Origin: Streptococcus suis
GTDB taxonomy: Bacteria > Bacillota > Bacilli > Lactobacillales > Streptococcaceae
Assembly (NCBI RefSeq): GCF_002960625.1
Contig: NZ_POJH01000028.1
Location: forward strand, 1-52,144
Direction: 5' to 3'
DNA: 52,144 nt
Of this stretch, positions 44,418 through 52,144 are shown piece by piece. The stretch's first letter is position 1; the number at the start of each line of letters is the position of its first letter. The position numbers and the translations under genes were made by a program. The notes below the pieces were generated by a model, which was not told the origin of the DNA, did not search any database, and worked only from the letters and a program-made list of their open reading frames with translations.

Positions 44418-44690
44418 ATGGCAGTAAAAATCCGTTTGACTCGTATGGGTTCTAAAAAGAAACCTTTCTACCGTATTAACATTGCAGACTCACGTGCACC
44501 ACGTGATGGTCGTTTCATCGAAACAGTTGGTACTTACAACCCACTTTTGGCTGAAAACTCAGTAACTCTTAAAGAAGAGCGTGTACTTGAGTGGTTGGCA
44601 AAAGGTGCACAACCATCTGATACAGTTCGTGCCCTTCTTTCAAACGCTGGCGTATTGAAGAAATTCCACGAGCAAAAATTCTCTAAATAA
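44418..44690 (+). CDS. rpsP: 30S ribosomal protein S16
   Basis: 90 residues beginning [20 protein letters not shown], the standard S16 start and length. It stabilises 16S rRNA during 30S assembly. The start is the ATG at 44418; the longer frame includes the leader. khpA follows after 21 bases. Confidence 0.98.
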   Translation: MAVKIRLTRMGSKKKPFYRINIADSRAPRDGRFIETVGTYNPLLAENSVTLKEERVLEWLAKGAQPSDTVRALLSNAGVLKKFHEQKFSK

Positions 44691-44711
44691 GAACAGTAAG
44701 CGAGAACACTT

Positions 44712-44954
44712 ATGGACATGATTGAAAATCTCATTATTGCGATTGTGAAACCTTTGATTTCACAGCCTGATAGCTTGACAATTAAAATTGTTGATACACC
44801 TGAATTTTTAGAATATCATTTGGATTTGGATAAATCTGATATTGGCCGTATCATTGGGAAAAAAGGACGCACAATTTCTGCAATCAGAACGATTGTTTAC
44901 TCTGTTCCAACAAGTGATAAAAAAGTTCGTTTAGTGATTGACGAGAAAGAATAG
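44712..44954 (+). CDS. khpA: KH-domain RNA-binding protein KhpA
   Basis: 80 residues with one KH domain; the GxxG-type loop is IIGKKG at 47-52. KhpA pairs with KhpB/Jag and affects cell division and elongation in pneumococcus through RNA binding. It lies in the conserved rpsP-khpA order and shares the rpsP promoter. A weak hairpin (AAGTCACC/GGTGGCTT) and a strong terminator follow. Confidence 0.95.
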   Translation: MDMIENLIIAIVKPLISQPDSLTIKIVDTPEFLEYHLDLDKSDIGRIIGKKGRTISAIRTIVYSVPTSDKKVRLVIDEKE

Positions 44955-44986
44955 AAAGTCACCATTTGGTGGCTTTTAACTTAGAT

Positions 44987-45007
44987 AAAGGGGCTATGCC
45001 CCTTTTT
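44987..45007 (+). terminator. Terminator after khpA
   Basis: AAAGGGGC, TAT loop, GCCCCTTT and T run. Confidence 0.93.
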
Positions 45008-45212
45008 ATACTTTTTGAAAATCAAAAGCAGATATTGTTGACTTGATTTGATGAGTGAAAAGCTCCAGTGGAGGTTTTCATCCTGTTACCTTGAAACAAA
45101 ATAGTAACAGGTTTCTATCCGTTCAGAGAATCAAAGATGTTCGCTCTATCACCAAGCTCCAAAGGTTCCACGAACCTTTAGAGTTGGTCTATTTTTGATT
45201 TTCATTGAGTAT
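45007..45212. repeat. BOX-type element between khpA and the ABC exporter
   Basis: Ends are TATACTTTTTGAAAATC (from 45007) and GATTTTCATTGAGTAT (45197-45212), the boxA/boxC-like inverted ends. Inside are hairpins CTGTTAC/GTAACAG and AAAGGTTC/GAACCTTT. At 206 bp it is longer than the copy at 36621. It abuts the khpA terminator and lies 23 bases before the exporter ATG, so it may affect its expression. Confidence 0.8.
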
Positions 45213-45235
45213 GAACATATAGAAAGGGTGAAAAG

Positions 45236-46972
45236 ATGAATCTGATTTGGACCTATTTGAAAAAATATCCTAAGTGGATTGCCTTGGACTTGTTGGGAGC
45301 CTTCTTATTTGTAGTGGTAAACTTGGGCTTGCCGACATTTTTGGCGAGAATGATTGACCAAGGAATTACAAAAAATGATGTTGGTCAGCTCTATTATTGG
45401 GCGGGCATGATGGGCTTAATCGTCTTGCTTGGAATTCTTGGACGAATAACGCTTGCCTATGCAGCTGGTCAGTTGACAACCAATATCGTCAAAGATATTC
45501 GAAATGATTTGTACGAGAAAATTCAGGACTATTCTCATAACGAGTATGAGCAGATTGGTGTTTCTTCTCTGGTTGCTCGTATGACTAATGATGCTTTTGT
45601 CTTGATGCAGTTTGCGGAGATGGTATTGAAGCTGGGAATTATCACTCCTTTGATGATGATTGCTTCTGTCATTATGACCTTGGTAACCAGTCCGAGTCTA
45701 GCTTGGACAGTCGCAGTAGCCATGCCGTTTCTTGTTATCGTTATTTTCTATGTAGCAACTAAAACCCGCCCTCTATCAGAAACACAGCAAAAACGCTTGG
45801 ATACCATCAACCAGTATGTTCGTGAAAACCTCATGGGCTTGCGGGTTATTCGAGCTTTTACTCGGGAAGAATTTCAAGAGGAGCGTTTTGCGGCAGTCAA
45901 TGAAGAATACACAGAAACATCCAAAAAACTCTTTAATCTGACTGGTTTAACAGAGCCTCTCTTTGTGCAGATTATCATTGCTATGATTGTGGCCATTGTC
46001 TGGTTTGCTTTGGAACCCTTGAAAACAGGCAGTCTGCAAATCGGTGATTTGGTAGCCTTTATAGAATATAGTTTCCACGCGCTTTTCTCATTCTTGCTCT
46101 TTGCCAACTTGTTTAACATGTATCCACGGATGTCAGTATCGAGCCAACGGATTCAGGAAGTCTTGGACATGCCCATTTCCATTTCTAAGAATGAAGACGG
46201 CATAACTGAAACAGACACTCGTGGTTACTTAGAATTTGAAAATGTGACTTTTGCCTATCCTGGTGAAACAGAGTCGCCTGTGTTGCACAATATTTCCTTC
46301 AAAGCTAAGCCTGGTGAAACCATTGCTTTTATTGGTTCAACAGGTTCTGGTAAGTCTTCCTTGGTCAACTTGATTCCGCGTTTCTACGATGTGACACTAG
46401 GACGAATCTTGGTGGACGGGGTGGATGTCAGACGTTACAATCTAAAGGCACTTCGCAGCAAAATTGGCTTTATTCCGCAGAAAGCTCTGCTATTTACCGG
46501 AACCATCGCGGAAAACCTCAAGTACGGGAAGCTGGATGCGAGTTTGGCGGAGTTGCATGAGGCGGCGGATGTGGCCCAGGCCAAAGATTTTATCGAGAGC
46601 AAGGAAGAGCAGTTTGACACCCACTTAGCAGAGGGCGGTAGCAACCTGTCAGGTGGTCAGAAGCAACGCTTGTCCATTGCCCGTGCCATTGTCAAGCAGC
46701 CAGATATCTATATCTTTGATGATTCCTTCTCTGCCTTGGACTATAAGACAGATGCCATTTTGCGGGCTCGCTTGAAAGAAGTGACAGAAAATGCGACGGT
46801 GCTGATTGTTGCCCAACGGGTCGGAACCATTATGGATGCCGACCAGATTATCGTGCTAAACGAGGGTGAAATCGTTGGTCGCGGAACCCACAATGAATTG
46901 TTGAAAAGCAATGAGATTTACCGTGAAATTGCCAACTCCCAGCTTAACCGTCAATCCTTGATAGAAGAATAG
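45236..46972 (+). CDS. ABC exporter half-transporter A, degenerate ATPase site
   Basis: 578 residues: six membrane segments and an ATPase domain with Walker A GSTGSGKSS, signature LSGGQKQR and Walker B IYIFDDSFSALD. Asp in place of the catalytic Glu marks the degenerate half of a heterodimeric multidrug-type exporter. AAAGGGTG precedes the ATG. The partner gene starts 9 bases after its stop with AGGAGG. The substrate is unknown; the pair resembles EfrAB/LmrCD-type pumps in architecture only. Confidence 0.9.
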   Translation: MNLIWTYLKKYPKWIALDLLGAFLFVVVNLGLPTFLARMIDQGITKNDVGQLYYWAGMMGLIVLLGILGRITLAYAAGQLTTNIVKDIRNDLYEKIQDYSHNEYEQIGVSSLVARMTNDAFVLMQFAEMVLKLGIITPLMMIASVIMTLVTSPSLAWTVAVAMPFLVIVIFYVATKTRPLSETQQKRLDTINQYVRENLMGLRVIRAFTREEFQEERFAAVNEEYTETSKKLFNLTGLTEPLFVQIIIAMIVAIVWFALEPLKTGSLQIGDLVAFIEYSFHALFSFLLFANLFNMYPRMSVSSQRIQEVLDMPISISKNEDGITETDTRGYLEFENVTFAYPGETESPVLHNISFKAKPGETIAFIGSTGSGKSSLVNLIPRFYDVTLGRILVDGVDVRRYNLKALRSKIGFIPQKALLFTGTIAENLKYGKLDASLAELHEAADVAQAKDFIESKEEQFDTHLAEGGSNLSGGQKQRLSIARAIVKQPDIYIFDDSFSALDYKTDAILRARLKEVTENATVLIVAQRVGTIMDADQIIVLNEGEIVGRGTHNELLKSNEIYREIANSQLNRQSLIEE

Positions 46973-46981
46973 GAGGAATGT

Positions 46982-48751
46982 ATGAAGAATTCATCAGTAT
47001 TTACCCGTGTTTGGGGCTACCTACGTCGTTACCAATCTTCTGTCTATTTAGCTGTTTTTCTGAAGACCATCAGTGCAGTGATGAATGCCTTGGAACCCTT
47101 TGTGTTGGGGCTTATCATCACAGAATTGACCAAGAATTTGCTGGACATGGCAAATGGAGTAGCAGGGGCTCAACTAAACTATTCCTACATCGCCATCATG
47201 CTTGCCATCTATGCCCTGCGCGCTCTGATGTATGAAATCGGTGCCTATGGTTCTAACTATTTTATGACCAAGGCAGTGCAGGGGGCGACCAAGGAACTGC
47301 GTCAGGACTTGAGCCATAAGATTAACAAAATTCCTGTTTCTTATTTTGACAAGCACCAGTATGGTGATTTACTTGGACGTTTTACAAGCGATGTGGAAAC
47401 TGTGTCGAATGCCCTGCAACAAAGTTTCCTCCAGCTAGTTAATGCTGTATTGACCCTTTCCCTAGCCCTCTTCATGTGTTTCTGGCTAGATGTTTCACTA
47501 GCTCTTGTGGTCGTGACCTTGGTTCCTGTGACCTACTTTGGTTCCAAGTTTGTCATGGGCAAATCCCAGCCTTATTTCAAGCAACAGGCTGATGCGCTTG
47601 GTCGTTTGAATGGCTTTGTCCAAGAAAACCTCACTGGTTTTAACGTCCTCAAGCTCTACGGTCGTGAAGAACTGTCCACGCAAGAATTTCGCCAGATAAC
47701 TGCTGACTTGCAGGAAGTTGGCTTCAAGGCTAGTTTTATGTCTGGCTTGCTCATGCCCCTGGTACACGGCTTGTCAAACATTGCCTACGTCGTCGTGGCT
47801 CTGCTATCTGGTCTGAAAGTCCTTGCAGGTACATTGACGGTGGGTAATATGCAGGCCTTCGTCCAATACGTCTGGCAGATTTCTCAGCCTGTCCAAACCT
47901 TGACCCAGTTGGCACCCCAGTTGCAGTCTGCTAAATCTTCCCTTGAACGCATTTTTTCAGTCCTAGATGAGCTTGATGAAGAAGACGCCAATGCGCTGGA
48001 GTTGACAGCTAGTCTGACCGGACAAGTCAGCTTTGAACAGGTCGAATTTGGCTATTCAGAAGATAAGCCCCTCATCCGAAACTTTAATCTTGATGTTCAA
48101 CCAGGTGAAATGGTGGCCATCGTTGGACCAACAGGAGCAGGTAAGACAACCCTTATCAATCTTCTCATGCGTTTCTATGATGTGACATCAGGTTCTATCA
48201 AAGTGGATGGTCAGGACATTCGAAATATTTCCCGTCAATCCTACCGTAGTCAATTTGGTATGGTCTTGCAGGATGCTTGGCTCTATGAAGGAACCATCAA
48301 GGAAAACCTGCGTTTTGGACGCTTGGATGCGACGGATGAGGAAGTTGTGGAAGCTGCCAAAGCCGCCAACGTTGACCACTTTATTCGTACCCTGCCTGGC
48401 GGTTATAATATGGAAATGAACCAGGAATCCAGTAATATCTCCCAAGGTCAGAAACAGCTTTTGACCATTGCGCGTGCCTTGTTGGCGGATCCTGCTATTC
48501 TGATCCTTGATGAAGCGACTTCTTCAGTCGATACACGTTTGGAACTCTTAATTCAAAAAGCCATGAAACGCTTGATGAAGGGGCGGACAAGTTTCGTCAT
48601 TGCCCATCGCTTATCAACCATTCAAGAAGCGGATAAGATTTTAGTCTTGAAAGATGGGCAGATTATCGAACAAGGTAATCATGAAAGTCTTTTGGCAGAT
48701 AAAGGTTTCTATTACAATCTGTATCAAAGTCAGTTTAGTCAATCCAAATAA
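46982..48751 (+). CDS. ABC exporter half-transporter B, catalytic partner
   Basis: 589 residues: six membrane segments with a longer loop near 50-60, then Walker A GPTGAGKTT, signature ISQGQKQL, Walker B LILDEATSSVD and an AHRL His. It supplies the intact catalytic Glu. Together with the previous gene it mirrors the pair at 23877-27330, including the SQGQ signature. Confidence 0.9.
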   Translation: MKNSSVFTRVWGYLRRYQSSVYLAVFLKTISAVMNALEPFVLGLIITELTKNLLDMANGVAGAQLNYSYIAIMLAIYALRALMYEIGAYGSNYFMTKAVQGATKELRQDLSHKINKIPVSYFDKHQYGDLLGRFTSDVETVSNALQQSFLQLVNAVLTLSLALFMCFWLDVSLALVVVTLVPVTYFGSKFVMGKSQPYFKQQADALGRLNGFVQENLTGFNVLKLYGREELSTQEFRQITADLQEVGFKASFMSGLLMPLVHGLSNIAYVVVALLSGLKVLAGTLTVGNMQAFVQYVWQISQPVQTLTQLAPQLQSAKSSLERIFSVLDELDEEDANALELTASLTGQVSFEQVEFGYSEDKPLIRNFNLDVQPGEMVAIVGPTGAGKTTLINLLMRFYDVTSGSIKVDGQDIRNISRQSYRSQFGMVLQDAWLYEGTIKENLRFGRLDATDEEVVEAAKAANVDHFIRTLPGGYNMEMNQESSNISQGQKQLLTIARALLADPAILILDEATSSVDTRLELLIQKAMKRLMKGRTSFVIAHRLSTIQEADKILVLKDGQIIEQGNHESLLADKGFYYNLYQSQFSQSK

Positions 48752-48754
48752 AAT

Positions 48755-48790
48755 AACTCCCTTGTCAGTGAAGACAGGGGAGTTTTGAAC
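48755..48790. terminator. Terminator between the exporter and the deacetylase gene
   Basis: AACTCCCTTGTC (48755-48766) pairs with GACAGGGGAGTT (48773-48784) with a G-T pair, between convergent genes. Confidence 0.88.
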
Positions 48791-49735
48791 TTAATAGGCG
48801 ATTTCAGCTAGTAGATTTTCTGCTGTAGTAGTTGGTAGAATTCGAACGCGATTGAGGGTCAGTAGCCCATCACTTGCTGAAGCCAAGCCGTTATTAGTTG
48901 TCACGCCAAGCTTGTAGCCAGTTTGCTCCGTCAAGGCAACGGTATCAGCTGAATAGCGTCCACCTGGATAGGCAATGGCGATGGTTTCTTGATTTAATTG
49001 GCTATCTAGATAGGCCTTGGACGAGGTTAATTCAGTTATTTGCGTTTCTATGCTGCTATATTCCAAGTCAGGATGGTTGACAGTGTGGCCTTGGAAGGAG
49101 AGCCCTGCTGCCTGCATTTCCTTGATTTGTTCAATGGTCAGGTGTCCAGCCTGTCCATACTCAGTAAAACCTGTAATGACATTGTTGGTTGCTTTCATTT
49201 GATACTGCTTGAGCAGGGGGTAGGCGTGGCTGTAGAAATCCCATAGGCTATCATCAAAGGTTAGCCAGACCACTTTTTTCCCAGCTGGTAGGACGTTTTC
49301 AGTAAGCACCTTATAGGCCTCTTCAGGTGAAAGGGTGTAATAGCCTGCCTCTTGTAAGGCTTTGAGGTGACTTTCAAATGTTGTTGGATCTACTATCAAA
49401 TTTGCATTGGCTTCTTCCTCAGGCGCCATGACATGAATGGCATGGTACATGAGAATAGGCAGTTTGACAGGTTCAGACTGAACTTCCCAAGTAATAGCAG
49501 TTGAGTTAGAAGTGTTGGATGTTGTAGTAGCAGTAGCAGTAGTTTCTTTTATCTGCGTGCTAGAGGAATAAGTGCTAGCATGTTTTACAGTTATTTGTTG
49601 TGTGACTTGAAAGATGAGGAAGCCAAGTATGGTAAACAAAACAATTAGGGGGAGTAGGTCTAAGAAACGCTCAATTCTAGTCCTTCTTTTTCGCTTTTGT
49701 TTTCTATTCAGAGTATTCAGTCTGGAATGTTTCAT
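48791..49735 (-). CDS. Membrane-anchored polysaccharide deacetylase
   Basis: 314 residues: a very basic cytoplasmic tail (1-23), one membrane helix (about 27-47), a Ser/Thr-rich linker (about 53-80) and a NodB/CE4 domain. The motif LTFDDS gives the catalytic and metal-binding Asp pair, and HTVNHP gives the two metal His. It should remove acetyl groups from an envelope sugar polymer, possibly peptidoglycan; the substrate is unproven. AGGGAG precedes the ATG. It diverges from hom. Confidence 0.88.
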   Translation of the reverse strand: MKHSRLNTLNRKQKRKRRTRIERFLDLLPLIVLFTILGFLIFQVTQQITVKHASTYSSSTQIKETTATATTTSNTSNSTAITWEVQSEPVKLPILMYHAIHVMAPEEEANANLIVDPTTFESHLKALQEAGYYTLSPEEAYKVLTENVLPAGKKVVWLTFDDSLWDFYSHAYPLLKQYQMKATNNVITGFTEYGQAGHLTIEQIKEMQAAGLSFQGHTVNHPDLEYSSIETQITELTSSKAYLDSQLNQETIAIAYPGGRYSADTVALTEQTGYKLGVTTNNGLASASDGLLTLNRVRILPTTTAENLLAEIAY

Positions 49736-49767
49736 GAGAAATTCTCCCTATAAATATGTATATAACA

Positions 49768-49812
49768 ATTATATCAAATTTTTTGCCAAATGGTTAGCCA
49801 ATTTGATATAAT
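49768..49812. promoter_or_regulatory. Divergent promoter region formed by a 13-bp inverted repeat
   Basis: ATTATATCAAATT (49768-49780) and AATTTGATATAAT (49800-49812) are perfect inverted copies. Each carries a TATAAT box, one for the deacetylase gene (minus) and one for hom (plus). hom also has TTGCCA (49783-49788) 18 bases upstream of its -10. Confidence 0.7.
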
Positions 49813-49840
49813 GGGAGAAATACTTTCTAAAGGAGATCAC

Positions 49841-51127
49841 ATGGTAGTTAAGATTGGATTATTAGGTTTTGGTACAGTTGCAAGTGGCGTGCCGTTTTTA
49901 TTAGCTGAGAATACAGAAAAGATTGAAAAGGCAGCGCAGGACAGTATCGAGGTTGCAAAAGTTCTTGTCAAAGATGATGCAGAGAAAGAACGCTTGTTGG
50001 CTGCGGGACATAACTATAATTTTGTTACAAATATTGACGAGATTTTAGCTGATGAAGATATTGCCATCGTCGTTGAATTGATGGGCCGTATCGAACCAGC
50101 CAAAACCTTTATCACACGCGCCTTGGAAGCAGGTAAGCATATTGTTACAGCGAACAAGGATTTGTTGGCGGTTCATGGTAGCGAATTACGTGCCTTGGCT
50201 GAAGAAAAGGGGCTGGCACTTTATTATGAGGCTGCTGTAGCAGGCGGTATTCCAATCTTGCGTACTTTGGTTAACTCATTGGCTGCTGACAAGGTTACTC
50301 GTATCCTTGGTGTTTTGAATGGTACATCAAACTTCATGTTGACCAAGATGGTGGATGAAGGCTGGACCTATGAAAAAGCCCTTCAAACAGCTCAGGAACT
50401 TGGTTATGCAGAATCAGATCCAACCAATGACGTTGAGGGTATTGATGCAGCCTACAAGGCAGTTATCCTCAGTCAATTTGCCTTTGGTATGACAGTTGAT
50501 TTTGAACATGTGGCTCACAAGGGTATCTCAACTATCACGCCAGAGGATGTGGCAGTGGCTCAAGAATTGGGCTATGTTATCAAACTAGTGGGAGATATTC
50601 AAGAAACCACCACAGGTATTTCTGCCGAGGTATCCCCAACATTCCTACCGAAAAATCATCCACTGGCTAGCGTAAATGGTGTGATGAACGCTGTTTTTGT
50701 GGAATCAATCGGTATCGGCCAATCTATGTATTATGGACCAGGTGCAGGTCAAAAGCCGACTGCAACAAGTGTTACAGCAGATATTATTCGTATCGTTCGT
50801 CGTTTGAAAGACAAAACTATCGGCAAAGCCTTTAACGAATACAGCCGTCCGCTTCAATTAGCTGCTCCAAGCGATGTTAAAAGTGAGTACTATTTCTCAA
50901 TTGTTGCACCAGATAAGAATGGAAAAATGCTTCGTTTGGCAGAGATTTTCAATTCTGAGGAGATTTCCTTTAAGCAAATTCTGCAACAAGCTGCCAATGG
51001 TGAAACTGCTCGCTTGGTCATTGTAACTCATGAAATGAGCAAGACACAATTAGAAAATGTGACTGCTAAATTGGCTCAAGAATCAGACTTTACAGTCTTA
51101 AATACATTTAAGGTGTTGGGAGAATAA
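49841..51127 (+). CDS. hom: Homoserine dehydrogenase
   Basis: 428 residues: Rossmann motif [12 protein letters not shown] at 5-16, catalytic domain ([34 protein letters not shown]) and a C-terminal ACT domain that can bind threonine. It reduces aspartate semialdehyde to homoserine. The ATG follows AGGAG; the upstream frame covers the promoter. thrB starts 3 bases after its stop. Confidence 0.97.
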   Translation: MVVKIGLLGFGTVASGVPFLLAENTEKIEKAAQDSIEVAKVLVKDDAEKERLLAAGHNYNFVTNIDEILADEDIAIVVELMGRIEPAKTFITRALEAGKHIVTANKDLLAVHGSELRALAEEKGLALYYEAAVAGGIPILRTLVNSLAADKVTRILGVLNGTSNFMLTKMVDEGWTYEKALQTAQELGYAESDPTNDVEGIDAAYKAVILSQFAFGMTVDFEHVAHKGISTITPEDVAVAQELGYVIKLVGDIQETTTGISAEVSPTFLPKNHPLASVNGVMNAVFVESIGIGQSMYYGPGAGQKPTATSVTADIIRIVRRLKDKTIGKAFNEYSRPLQLAAPSDVKSEYYFSIVAPDKNGKMLRLAEIFNSEEISFKQILQQAANGETARLVIVTHEMSKTQLENVTAKLAQESDFTVLNTFKVLGE

Positions 51128-51130
51128 GGT

Positions 51131-51991
51131 ATGAAAATTATTATCCCTGCAACATCTGCTAATATCGGACCAGGATTTGATTCAGTTGGTGTTGCCCTTT
51201 CAAAATACTTGACCATTGAAGTTTTAGAGCAGACGGATGAGTGGGTCATCGAACACAATCTTGACCATGTGCCGTCAGATAAGAACAATCTTCTTATCAA
51301 AACTGCTTTGAAGGTAGCTAAAAACCTCCAGCCTCATCGGATTAAAATGTTTAGTGATATTCCTTTAGCGCGTGGATTGGGCTCTTCAAGTTCTGTTATT
51401 GTAGCAGGTATTGAGTTGGCCAACCAACTGGCTGACTTGAATATGTCTGCAGATGAAAAATTGCTTAAGGCTACTGAAATTGAAGGTCATCCTGATAATG
51501 TGGCTCCTGCAATTTACGGTAATCTGGTTATTGCTAGCTATGTCAACAAAAAGGTACAGGCAGTCGTAACAGAATTCCCAGAAGCAAGTTTTGTTGCCTT
51601 CATTCCAAACTACCCATTGCGCACAGTTGAAAGTCGTGGGGTTCTACCTTCGCAAATGGGCTACAAAAAAGCTGTTGCTGCTAGCGCCATTTCTAATGTG
51701 GCTGTTGCTAGTTTGATGGCTGGTGATTTGGAGAAGGCTGGTAAGGCCATTCAGTCAGATATGTTCCACGAACCCTTCCGTCAATTGTTGGTCAAAGAAT
51801 TTTGTCCAATCAAGCAAACAGCACAAGAACTGGGAGCCTACGCAACCTATCTATCAGGTGCAGGACCAACTGTCATGGTTTTGACTTCAAAGGATAAGGA
51901 AGCTGCCCTTGTAGCTGCCCTTGAACAATTAGACTTGGATGGAACGGTTCATCCTCTTCAGGTGGATACAAAGGGTATTCAAGTGATATAA
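51131..51991 (+). CDS. thrB: Homoserine kinase
   Basis: 286 residues of the GHMP kinase family. N-terminal motif [18 protein letters not shown]-binding loop [10 protein letters not shown] (about 78-87) and C-terminal GAGPTVMVL are present. It phosphorylates homoserine on the way to threonine. It is cotranscribed with hom; no thrC is seen in the window. Confidence 0.97.
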   Translation: MKIIIPATSANIGPGFDSVGVALSKYLTIEVLEQTDEWVIEHNLDHVPSDKNNLLIKTALKVAKNLQPHRIKMFSDIPLARGLGSSSSVIVAGIELANQLADLNMSADEKLLKATEIEGHPDNVAPAIYGNLVIASYVNKKVQAVVTEFPEASFVAFIPNYPLRTVESRGVLPSQMGYKKAVAASAISNVAVASLMAGDLEKAGKAIQSDMFHEPFRQLLVKEFCPIKQTAQELGAYATYLSGAGPTVMVLTSKDKEAALVAALEQLDLDGTVHPLQVDTKGIQVI

Positions 51992-51994
51992 TAT

Positions 51995-52020
51995 TCAGCT
52001 CCACGAGAGCTGATTTTTTT
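51995..52020 (+). terminator. Terminator after thrB
   Basis: TCAGCTC, CACGA loop, GAGCTGA and a T run. It ends 12 bases before the terminal repeat. Confidence 0.92.
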
Positions 52021-52031
52021 ATAAAAATTTC

Positions 52032-52143
52032 GGTAAATTCTCAAAGTAAGTTCTAGTTCCCGTCCATCTAGAAGTTACTCTGAGAAAACTGCATAAAACC
52101 AACAGAATTTAGTCTCAGACTAAGTTCTGTTTTTGCCTAAAAT
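52032..52143. repeat. Right arm of the 112-bp inverted repeat that bounds the window
   Basis: Exact reverse complement of 1-112, holding the same two hairpins. It lies just past the thrB terminator and breaks no gene on this side within the window. Confidence 0.95.
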
Positions 52144-52144
52144 T

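Noticed and set aside
45236..48751. Naming either ABC exporter pair satAB or patAB (fluoroquinolone pumps)
   Set aside because: Both pairs are heterodimeric exporters, but nothing visible separates the fluoroquinolone pumps from other families; the Lys81 allele of gyrA nearby is not evidence for it.

Overview
The window reads as a chromosomal segment of a Streptococcus, most likely S. suis or a close relative. The grounds are the core gene order (ldh / gyrA-srtA; radC / rex-nifS-prs; relQ-nadK-rluD-pta; dprA-topA; rplJ-rplL; rpsP-khpA; hom-thrB), BOX-type repeats with the streptococcal end sequences, SigX (competence) boxes before radC and dprA, and low-GC Gram-positive promoters and ribosome binding sites. 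No tRNA, rRNA, CRISPR array, integrase or complete insertion sequence was seen. The species call is an inference from gene order and protein similarity recalled from memory.

Layout. 1-112 and 52032-52143 are a perfect 112-bp inverted repeat that closes the window on both sides and contains two hairpins. 42-1247 is a transglutaminase-like gene whose 5' end runs into that repeat. 1292-2519 (minus) holds rpsT and coaA. 2632-10377 is one long nucleoside salvage unit: methyltransferase, pyrimidine-nucleoside phosphorylase, deoC, cdd, the nucleoside-binding lipoprotein and its ABC importer. 10524-17609 holds a DHFR-like reductase, ldh, gyrA with Lys at quinolone position 81, srtA, radC, rex and two small DUF proteins. 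17611-23872 holds nifS, a divergent second PRPP synthetase, a CYTH protein, and relQ-nadK-rluD-pta. 23877-28918 is a heterodimeric ABC exporter, a thioesterase and a cluster-less mutY.

28919-29493 has no convincing gene. It carries a strong promoter, several hairpins and a terminator, and is a candidate structured RNA. 29494-31457 is a phage-like switch: a self-cleaving HdiR/LexA-type repressor facing two uncharacterised genes across interleaved promoters. 31641-35615 holds an iron-type alcohol dehydrogenase, rbgA-rnhB and a YdcF-like membrane protein. 35653-36844 holds a hemolysin III protein and a DUF1836 regulator into which a BOX element has inserted in frame. 36953-39292 is a persulfide-response unit: CstR-type repressor, rhodanese and CoA-disulfide reductase-rhodanese. 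39303-44954 holds an acetyltransferase, dprA, topA, rplJ-rplL, rpsP and khpA. 45236-48751 is a second heterodimeric ABC exporter, preceded by another BOX element. 48791-51991 is a polysaccharide deacetylase diverging from hom-thrB.

Themes that link genes: import and breakdown of pyrimidine nucleosides under an apparent CcpA site; redox and fermentation control (rex, ldh, pta, alcohol dehydrogenase); sulfur handling (nifS and the CstR unit); nucleotide alarmone and cofactor metabolism (relQ, CYTH, nadK, prs); competence (two matched SigX boxes). Three genes (methyltransferase, mutY, cstR) have promoters placed so that the start codon falls at or next to the predicted first transcribed base, pointing to leaderless mRNAs.
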